Source of the DNA: Schlegelella_A sp035995885 | GTDB lineage: Bacteria > Pseudomonadota > Gammaproteobacteria > Burkholderiales > Burkholderiaceae_C | Length of the DNA: 51,712 bases | Direction: 5' to 3' | NCBI GenBank assembly: GCA_035995885.1 | Contig: DASYKC010000029.1 | Location: 1 to 51,712 of the forward strand | Shown: one piece after another, positions 46,701-51,712 of the stretch | Position numbering within the stretch: the stretch's first letter is position 1 | How the letters are laid out: the number at the start of each line of letters is the position of its first letter | Notes under the pieces: model-generated | The model's input: only the letters and a program-made list of their open reading frames with translations | Database searches by the model: none | Told to the model about the DNA's origin: nothing | Position numbers and translations under genes: made by a program

Positions 46701-49255
46701 TCGGTCGGATGCGCCGACCAGTCGATGCCGAGCTGCCGGAGATGGTCGAGGCAGACCTCGATGGCGCGGCTGCCCTGATCGAGGGTCGTGTACAGATCCG
46801 CGCGCAGGCAGGTGACGGCGGCGCGTTCGATCGTCGTCGCGGCGCGGGCCGAGAGCGCCGTCAGGCGCTCGTCCGCTTCGGCGAGCGCGCCGGTGAGGAA
46901 CTCGCATTCGGCCCGATCGAGCTCGAGCGCGAAGGCGAGCTCGTGCCGGCGCTGCCACGCGTCCGACTCGAGCAGCGACGCGCCGGTGACGAAATAGGCG
47001 AGCGCCGATGCATGGGCGGTCGACGCCTTGGCGCGCTCGCCCGCCTTCAGGTTGAGCTCGGCCAGGCGCTCGCGCTCGTCGCGTGCGGTGATCAGCGCGG
47101 CGCCGCGGTTGAGCTGATTGACGATCTCGAACAGATGCTCGGCGAGCCCCTCGGCGCTGCTGCCCGCCCAGAGCGTCCGGCCGATGCGCAGATGGGCGGC
47201 GGCACGCTCCGCGTCGGGAACGAGCGAGTACGCCGCTTGCCGGATCCGGTCGTGCAGGAACTTGCAGCTGCCCTGCTGGTGGAAGACGAGCCCGGCACGA
47301 ACCGCTTCGCCGAGCGCCGCGTCCATCGCCGTCGCGCCGACGCCGTGCACCCGGGTCAGGGTCGCGGTCTCGACGATGTGGCCCAGGCAGGCGAGCTCCT
47401 TCAGCGCTTCCTGCGTCGGCGCCGACAAGCGCTTCAGCTTTCGGGCGATGAGGTCGACGACGTTGTCGGTGTAGCTCTTGGCGCGAATGCGATCGATGTC
47501 CCACTGCCAGGCGCGCGTCGCGGCATCGAATGCGATCAGCCCCTCCTCGGCGAGCGCCGCCAGGAACTGGCTCGCGAAGAGCGGATTGCCGCCGGTCTTC
47601 TCGTGCACCAGCAGCGTCAGCGGGCGCAGCCGCTCGGGATCGCAACTCAGCGCATCGGCGAGCAAGCGGTTGGCGTCGTCGACCGCGAGCGGCGCGAGCA
47701 CGATCTCGAGCACGCTCGCGCCGGCGCCGCGGATCGCATCGAGCGTTCGCCGCATCGGATGCGCGGGGCCGACCTCGTTGTCGCGGTAGGCGCCGACCAG
47801 CAGCAGGTGCCGCACCTCGGCGTGCGTGACCAGGTGCTCGAGGAGGTCGAGCGTCGCCGTGTCCAGCCATTGCAGGTCGTCGAGGAAGACGACGAGCGGA
47901 TGCTCCTTGCGCGCGAACACGTTCAGGAAGCGCCGGAACACCGTCTGGAACCGGTTCTGCGCATCTCTGCCCGGCAACTCCGCGACGGGCGCCTGTCTGC
48001 CGATGACGAACTCGAGCTCGGGGACGAGATCGACGATCAGCTGCGCGTTCGGGCCGGTCGCCTCCTCGAGGGCGTGGCGCCAGCGCGTCACCTCCGCCTC
48101 GCTGTCGGCAAGGATCTGGCGCATGAGCGTGCGGAACGCCTGGGCCAGCGTCGCATAGGGAATGTCGCGCTGGTACTGGTCGAACTTGCCGGAGGCGAAC
48201 AGGCCGCGCGACGGCGCGAGCACCTTGTGGAGCTCGCTGACGAGCGAGGATTTGCCGATGCCGGCATAGCCGGAGACGAGCACGAGCTCGGGCCTGCCGT
48301 CGGCGACGACGCGATCGAAGGCCGCGAGCAGCGCCTCGCTCTCGGGCTCGCGACCGTACAGCTTCTGTGCCACCCGAAGCCGGGGCGACGCGTCGTCGGT
48401 GCCGAGCGGGAACGCATCGATCCGGCCTCGCGCCTGCCATTCGGTCAGGCAACGGCGCAGATCGCTCTCCAGGCCCGAGGCGCTCTGATAGCGCTCCTCG
48501 GCGTTCTTGGCGAGCAGCTTCATGACCATCGTCGAGAGCGGCTCGGGGACGGCCGCGCGTTGGTCCGGCGGCGCCGGCTGGCGCGCAATGTGGCAGTGCA
48601 CCCACTCGAGCGGATCGGCGGCGCTGAACGGCAGCGTGCCGGTGAGCATCCGGTACAAGGTGACGCCGAGCGAATAGAGGTCGCTGCGCGCATCCATCGA
48701 GCGGTTCATCCGGCCGGTCTGCTCGGGCGCCATGTAGGCGAGCGTGCCGGCGATGACCTCCGGCGGCGCCGGCGCCTGGCACTCGTTCGGCAGGCGCGAC
48801 GCGATGCCGAAGCCGGTCAGCCGGACGTTGCCGTCGTCGTCGACGAGGACATTGGTCGGATTGATGTCGAGGTGGATGAGTCCTTGCGCATGCACCTGGC
48901 CGAGCGCGTTCGCCAGGCCGATCGCGACGTGCAGGAAGCGGGTCAGCTCGAGCGGTCGACCGGCGTCGCGATCGAGGATCCGATCCAGCGGCTCGCCGCC
49001 CGGATCGCCGAGCACCAGCATCGTTCGCGAGCCATGGCGCGCGAGCGCCAGCGGCCGGGCTGCCCACGCGGGATCGAGCTGCGCCGCGAGCGCGTACTCG
49101 TGCTCGAGGCGACGCAGGCTCTGCGGCGACGGCTGTTCCGCGGCGAGCGCCAGGGCGAGGATCGGCAGCGGGTTGCCGCGCTGTCGGCCGCGATAGAGCG
49201 TGAACTCCGGGCCTTGCCGCAGAGCCTCCAGCGCGTACTCGGGACGCTCCGTCAT
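43697..49255 (-). CDS. Giant pseudokinase / AAA ATPase / GAF-PAS histidine kinase
   Basis: A 1852-residue single chain. Order: protein-kinase-like domain (1-280), P-loop ATPase (P-loop GYAGIGKSS about 329-337, Walker B VVFLDD about 455-460), a long helical TPR-like region (about 600-1260), GAF (about 1290-1440), PAS (about 1460-1580), and a DHp with His about 1615 (GGIAHDFNNVLGGILAYGE). The HATPase (NLCSNAIQAM, DRGCGM, GTGLGLSL) closes it, with no receiver. This is the trifunctional Ser/Thr-kinase/ATPase/histidine-kinase architecture. The kinase domain keeps HLDINPTN (128-135) but has Leu/Ala at the beta-3 Lys position (about 33-36, PILALALAAE) and GFG (148-150) in place of DFG, so it is probably catalytically dead. 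ATG 49255 has AGGAG upstream. It is downstream of a receiver-only gene. Confidence 0.9.
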   Translation of the reverse strand: MTERPEYALEALRQGPEFTLYRGRQRGNPLPILALALAAEQPSPQSLRRLEHEYALAAQLDPAWAARPLALARHGSRTMLVLGDPGGEPLDRILDRDAGRPLELTRFLHVAIGLANALGQVHAQGLIHLDINPTNVLVDDDGNVRLTGFGIASRLPNECQAPAPPEVIAGTLAYMAPEQTGRMNRSMDARSDLYSLGVTLYRMLTGTLPFSAADPLEWVHCHIARQPAPPDQRAAVPEPLSTMVMKLLAKNAEERYQSASGLESDLRRCLTEWQARGRIDAFPLGTDDASPRLRVAQKLYGREPESEALLAAFDRVVADGRPELVLVSGYAGIGKSSLVSELHKVLAPSRGLFASGKFDQYQRDIPYATLAQAFRTLMRQILADSEAEVTRWRHALEEATGPNAQLIVDLVPELEFVIGRQAPVAELPGRDAQNRFQTVFRRFLNVFARKEHPLVVFLDDLQWLDTATLDLLEHLVTHAEVRHLLLVGAYRDNEVGPAHPMRRTLDAIRGAGASVLEIVLAPLAVDDANRLLADALSCDPERLRPLTLLVHEKTGGNPLFASQFLAALAEEGLIAFDAATRAWQWDIDRIRAKSYTDNVVDLIARKLKRLSAPTQEALKELACLGHIVETATLTRVHGVGATAMDAALGEAVRAGLVFHQQGSCKFLHDRIRQAAYSLVPDAERAAAHLRIGRTLWAGSSAEGLAEHLFEIVNQLNRGAALITARDERERLAELNLKAGERAKASTAHASALAYFVTGASLLESDAWQRRHELAFALELDRAECEFLTGALAEADERLTALSARAATTIERAAVTCLRADLYTTLDQGSRAIEVCLDHLRQLGIDWSAHPTEEQARREYERIWDRLGSRTIEQLIDLPLMSDPAELATLDVLAKMATPALYTDADLYLLVVCRQVNLGLEHGHCDASCFAYEWLAMAAGARFGNYEAAYRFGRLGHDLVEQRGLKRFEARTALVFAGLIIPWTRHVKSGRDLLRRAFEAANRSGDLTYAAYSCDQLNTNLLAAGDSLADVQREIENGLEFARKLRFGLVIDLVSAALGLVRSLRGQTREFGRFDDGQLDERELEQRFAANPDLQLAECWYSIRKLQARFFAGDYATALDAAATAGRLLWTSVSRFETAEYHFYGALAHAASCDRAAGEQRRQHLEAGIAHHRQLAAWAETCPENFANRAALVGAEIARVEGRAVDAMPLYEQAIRSAREHGFVQNEALAHELAARFYLAQGLDTVGRACLRSARSCYDRWGALGKVKQLDELYPHLREEPASASSATTIGAALGELDVGTVVKASQALSSEIVLPKLIEKLMRIAVEHAGAERGLLILLHRGEPQIEAEATTGPGRIEVAVRQAAIASSDLPLSALHYAIRTRENVVLDDASVRNLYSSDEYMRRKRPRSVLCLPIVQQTKLVGALYLENNLTPRAFTSDRIAVLELLASQAAISLENARLYADLQRSEAFLAQGQSISSTGSWDWSVRSGRITWSMETFRIFEYEPTLTPSVDLLLRRVHPDDRAALEELLAQATRDGANFATEYRLLMPGGRIKHLQVLAHALQDAAGDVEFVGSVMDVTERKRADAERERLGRRLRQAEKMEAVGRLAGGIAHDFNNVLGGILAYGEMLLDEAPADSARKRYAQNVLTAAGRGRALVEQILLYSRSQRGKRAPVDLVGVVAETIELVRGSLPGDILLESSSPAPPLTVIGDSTRLHQVVMNLCSNAIQAMSGGGSLRVRLEIAPFPAGRTFSHGTLESGRYVALIVEDRGCGMNEATLARIFEPFFTTKEIGHGTGLGLSLVYAIVVDLAGAIDVKSAPGEGTTFAIYLPLVAAAPAGATEAPARLAGG

Positions 49256-49358
49256 GGAAGGGATCTCCTGCGCATGACCCGGCGGCTTCGGCGATCCGCG
49301 CGTGCGCCGCCGCGGTGCTGCGGCAAGGATACCCGCGCTGCGATCCCGCAGCGCGGGC

Positions 49359-49745
49359 CTAGGGACTGGATCGCCCGAGCAGGTCGGCCACCGTCTGGAG
49401 CAGCTCGACGCGCCTGAACGGCTTGGCCAGCGTTCGCGCCGCACCGAGCGCGATCGCCGCGGCGGCGTCCATTCCGTGCCCGGAGTCGAACAGGCCCGAG
49501 ATCGCGATCACCGGGATCTGAGGATGGCGCTGCTTCAGCTCGGCGATGACGACGGCACCGTTCGTTCCCGGCATGTGGATGTCGGTGACCACCAGGGCGG
49601 GCGCGACCGAGCGAACGGCGGCGAGCCCGGCACCGCCGTCGGCGGCCTTGCGCACGCCATAACCGGCCGCCTCGAGCCACTCCGCGAGAGCGTCGCGCAT
49701 GATGGCGTCGTCTTCAATGACGAGGATGTCGGTGGTCATGGTCAT
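49359..49745 (-). CDS. Stand-alone receiver-domain response regulator
   Basis: A 128-residue CheY-like protein with all key residues: EDD (11-13), phosphoacceptor Asp55 (VVTDIHMPG), Ser83 (AISGLF) and Lys108 (LAKPF). There is no output domain. It sits 103 nt upstream of the giant kinase gene on the same strand, so the two are probably one operon and the receiver is the likely phosphate acceptor for that kinase, which lacks its own receiver. ATG 49745 or 49739 (MTTDIL). Confidence 0.85.
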   Translation of the reverse strand: MTMTTDILVIEDDAIMRDALAEWLEAAGYGVRKAADGGAGLAAVRSVAPALVVTDIHMPGTNGAVVIAELKQRHPQIPVIAISGLFDSGHGMDAAAAIALGAARTLAKPFRRVELLQTVADLLGRSSP

Positions 49746-49865
49746 GGTCGATGCGGTGCTTCAGCTTGGGCCCTCGGGGTTGGCAACCCGAACGCCCGTG
49801 CGGCAGCGAGCCACCGATTCAATCGGGCGGCCGTCGCCAGTATGTGAGGTGCGACGATGCCACAG

Positions 49866-49904
49866 GTCACATCCGTGACCCACGCCGCCGTCCTTCGCTA
49901 GACT
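49866..49904 (+). promoter_or_regulatory. Inverted repeat and possible leaderless promoter of the third OmpR-like gene
   Basis: GTCACA-TC-CGTGAC (49866-49879) is a relaxed match to the recurrent motif and part of a perfect GGTCAC-N4-GTGACC inverted repeat. TAGACT at 49899-49904 could be a -10 box 18 bases after GTGACC. That would place the transcript start at about 49911, next to ATG 49912, suggesting a leaderless mRNA and autoregulation. Confidence 0.4.
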
Positions 49905-49911
49905 GGTTGGC

Positions 49912-50679
49912 ATGAGCAGCACCGAGGCCGTCATGAACACGACCGCGCGCGCGCCGGCGGCGCCGCCGGCGCACGTCCTCGCGGTCGACGACGATCCGAC
50001 GATCCGCTCGGCGATCGTCGACTACCTCGGCCAGCACGACTTCCGCGTCACCGCGGTCGCCGACGGCCGCGCGATGCAGGAGGTGCTCGGCCGCGAAGTG
50101 GTCGACATCGTCGTCCTCGACCTCAGGCTGCAGGCCGAGGACGGAATGGGGCTCGCGCGCCGGTTGCGCCAGGACTCGGCGATTCCGATCATCATGCTCA
50201 CCGGTCGGCGCGACGAGGCCGACCGGGTGATGGGGCTCGAGCTCGGCGCCGACGACTACCTGACCAAGCCGTTCAGCCCGCGCGAGCTGCTCGCCCGCAT
50301 CCGCGCCGTGCTGCGCCGGCGCCGGCCCGAGGTGCAGCAGGGCCGGCCCGAGGGCGTCCGCGCCTATCGCTTCGACGGCTGGGAGCTGAACCTCAACACG
50401 CGCCGCCTGAAGAATCGCCAGGGCCAGGCGGTGCCGCTCAGCAACGGCGAGTTCAGCCTGCTCGTGGTGTTTCTCGGCGCGCCGGGTCGAACCCTGTCGC
50501 GCGACCAGCTGCTCGACATGTCGCGCCTGCACGGCGACGACGTCTACAACCGCTCGGTCAACACGCAGATCCTGAGGCTGCGGCGCAAGCTCGAGGGCGA
50601 CCCGGCGGCACCGGGCTACATCCGCACCGAGCGCGGCACCGGCTACTGCTTCGGCGTGCCGGTCGAGATCGTCTACTAG
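49912..50679 (+). CDS. OmpR/TorR-like response regulator (copy 3)
   Basis: A 255-residue regulator. The receiver has VDDDPTIRSAI, phosphoacceptor Asp70 (VVLDLRLQAEDG) and MLTGRRDEADRVMGLELGADDYLTKPFSPRELL. The winged helix has GWELNLNTRRLKNRQG and YNRSVNTQILRLRRKLE. It is the third close relative in the window; the recognition region NTQ differs from DVQ of the other two. It is divergent from the receiver-only/giant-kinase operon and upstream of formate dehydrogenase. ATG 49912 has no ribosome binding site; ATG 49933 has GAGG six bases upstream. Confidence 0.9.
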   Translation: MSSTEAVMNTTARAPAAPPAHVLAVDDDPTIRSAIVDYLGQHDFRVTAVADGRAMQEVLGREVVDIVVLDLRLQAEDGMGLARRLRQDSAIPIIMLTGRRDEADRVMGLELGADDYLTKPFSPRELLARIRAVLRRRRPEVQQGRPEGVRAYRFDGWELNLNTRRLKNRQGQAVPLSNGEFSLLVVFLGAPGRTLSRDQLLDMSRLHGDDVYNRSVNTQILRLRRKLEGDPAAPGYIRTERGTGYCFGVPVEIVY

Positions 50680-50793
50680 CGCGCGGCGGGCGCCTCGGGC
50701 GCGCGCCGTCTTCGCTTCCCCGGTCGAGGCGCTCGCCCATCGCGCTCGCCGGCTCGGCAGGCCAGCGGTTCAGGCGATCGGAGACCGCATCGG

Positions 50794-50828
50794 GTTGCAT
50801 CTGTAATGCCGCCGTGCAGTGCTGCAAC
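50794..50828 (+). promoter_or_regulatory. Three-part TTGCA motif before formate dehydrogenase
   Basis: GTTGCA-TC-TGTAAT (50794-50807), 15 bases, TGCAAC (50823-50828), ending 69 nt before ATG 50898. It lies between the OmpR-like gene and the formate dehydrogenase gene, both on the plus strand. Confidence 0.62.
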
Positions 50829-50897
50829 TCCGGCGTGATGCCCGGCCGCGACGCTGCCATGGCGGCATCTTCAAGCCGCCTCTCGAAGGACGTCTCC

Positions 50898-51712
50898 ATG
50901 GACATGAACCGACGGCAATTCTTTCGCGTCAGCGCGGCCGGCCTGGCGGCCTCGAGCCTGGTCGCGCTCGGCTTCTCGCCGACGCTGGCGCTGGCCGAGA
51001 CGCGCAACTTCAAGCTGGCGCAGGCGACCGAGACCCGCAACACCTGCCCGTACTGCTCGGTCGGCTGCGGGATCATCATGTACAGCCTCGGCGACAAGGC
51101 GAAGAACGTCGTCGCCGGCATCATCCACATCGAGGGCGACCCCGACCATCCGGTGAACCGCGGCACGCTCTGCCCGAAGGGCGCCGGCCTGCTCGACTTC
51201 GTGCGCAGCCCCGACCGGCTGAAGTTTCCCGAGATCCGCGAGCCCGGCAGCACCGAGTGGAAGCGCGTCTCGTGGGACGACGCCATGGGCCGCGTCATCA
51301 CGATGATGAAGGCCGACCGCGACGCGAACTTCGTCGCGAGCAACGGCGCCGGGCAGACGGTCAACCGCTGGATCACGACCGGCATGCTCGCCGCGTCGGC
51401 GTCGAGCAACGAGACCGGCTACCTGACGCAGAAGGTGGCGCGTTCGATGGGGATGCTCGTCTTCGACAACCAGGCGCGGGTCTGACACGCCCCGACGGTG
51501 GCCGGTCTGGCCCCGACGTTCGGACGCGGCGCGATGACCAACCACTGGGTGGACATCAAGAATGCGGATGTGGTGCTGATCATGGGCGGCAACGCGGCTG
51601 AAGCGCACCCCTGCGGCTTCAAGTGGGTGATCGAGGCCAAGAAGCACAACAAGGCCAAGCTGGTCGTCGTCGATCCGCGCTTCACGCGCTCGGCCGCGGT
51701 GAGCGACTTCTA
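50898..51712 (+). CDS. fdnG: Formate dehydrogenase alpha subunit, selenocysteine-containing (5' part)
   Basis: The molybdopterin subunit of a periplasmic formate dehydrogenase (FdnG/FdoG type), cut by the window end. It has a twin-arginine signal (NRRQFFRVSAAG) and [4Fe-4S] ligands Cys50, Cys53, Cys57 and Cys92. An in-frame TGA at 51483-51485 (codon 196) falls exactly where family members have selenocysteine: NQARV-U-HAPTVAGLAPTFGRGAMTNHW. The frame then continues uninterrupted to the last base, with family sequence such as VDIKNADVVLIMGGNAAEAHP. It oxidises formate and passes electrons to a beta (Fe-S) and gamma (cytochrome b) subunit expected downstream. ATG 50898 has AAGGA upstream. An organism with this gene needs SelA-D. 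Confidence 0.95.
51483..51523 (+). promoter_or_regulatory. Bacterial SECIS element at the Sec UGA codon
   Basis: After TGA 51483-51485 the RNA can form a hairpin whose apical part is GGCC (51500-51503), loop GGTCT (51504-51508) and GGCC (51509-51512). The loop begins 18 nt after the UGA and has the GGUCU sequence, both as in E. coli fdhF. This is the site that recruits SelB with Sec-tRNA. Confidence 0.88.

Noticed and set aside
42930..49067. A 2045-codon open frame on the minus strand overlapping the giant kinase gene
   Set aside because: It is another frame of the same strand; its sequence is Arg/Ala/Pro-rich with no domains. The kinase frame has clear motifs throughout.
45431..49417. A 1328-codon plus-strand frame antisense to the giant kinase
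   Set aside because: Stop-poor antisense frames are expected in DNA with very GC-rich third positions. There are no recognisable motifs.
49777..49789. Palindrome GGGTTGGCAACCC upstream of the receiver-only gene
   Set aside because: Short, GC-rich and seen once; it has GTTG/CAAC arms but not the spacing of the recurrent motif, so I do not count it as a site.
50814..51485. A complete 223-residue formate-dehydrogenase-like protein ending at TGA 51485
   Set aside because: The TGA is a selenocysteine codon with a SECIS hairpin, and the frame continues with family sequence.

Overview
The window is 51.7 kb of very GC-rich DNA with about 45 closely packed genes. Two DUF4148 proteins, a YqgE protein, HAE1-type RND efflux, DctB/DctD-like regulators and the codon usage point to a betaproteobacterium, most likely Burkholderiales. 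That placement is an inference from gene families. I see no phage gene, transposase, rRNA, tRNA or CRISPR array.

Layout. (1) 1-7.4 kb: end of a cysteine hydrolase gene, an XRE-cupin regulator, an amidase and a divergent BMP-family ABC importer operon. This looks like an uptake-plus-hydrolysis unit for a nucleoside-like or amide-containing compound. (2) 7.5-13 kb: a DctB/DctD-type two-component pair and a large lipoprotein hydrolase (DUF6351-like). (3) 13.6-16.1 kb: an NRAMP-like transporter lacking the usual metal-binding motif in TM6, a protein of unknown function and a small outer-membrane barrel. (4) 16.2-23.7 kb: a signalling island with two hybrid histidine kinases, two OmpR/TorR-like response regulators, a receiver-only protein and a two-TM ion channel. 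(5) 24-28.9 kb: a stand-alone Rieske protein, a YddA/SbmA-like ABC exporter, a chain of overlapping small genes leading into a COG4280 membrane protein, and a dihaem cytochrome c. (6) 29.1-35.2 kb: a complete tripartite RND efflux operon. (7) 35.3-38.9 kb: two DUF4148 paralogues, a lipoprotein, a YiiX-like papain-fold protein and a degenerate second copy of the small-gene locus of region 5. (8) 38.9-43.7 kb: a two-domain sulfurtransferase, a DUF2950/DUF3300 pair, a nitrate-reductase-associated protein and an exported YqgE. (9) 43.7-51.7 kb: an 1852-residue pseudokinase/ATPase/histidine kinase, a receiver-only protein, a third OmpR-like regulator, and the start of a selenocysteine formate dehydrogenase continuing past the window end.

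The most interesting signal is a recurring promoter motif. An inverted pair of TTGCA/TGCAA-like half-sites (consensus RTYRCA-NN-YGYAAY) is followed, 15-16 bases after the inverted repeat, by a third half-site in direct orientation. Six intergenic copies keep this full three-part form with the third half-site about 56-85 nt before a start codon: the barrel protein, both small-gene loci, the RND operon, the nitrate-reductase-associated gene and formate dehydrogenase. About eight weaker two-part copies lie before the Rieske, cytochrome c, DUF4148, lipoprotein, kinase, channel and third regulator genes. This suggests one regulon linking respiration and envelope genes. One of the three near-paralogous OmpR-like regulators in the window may bind it, but this is not shown.
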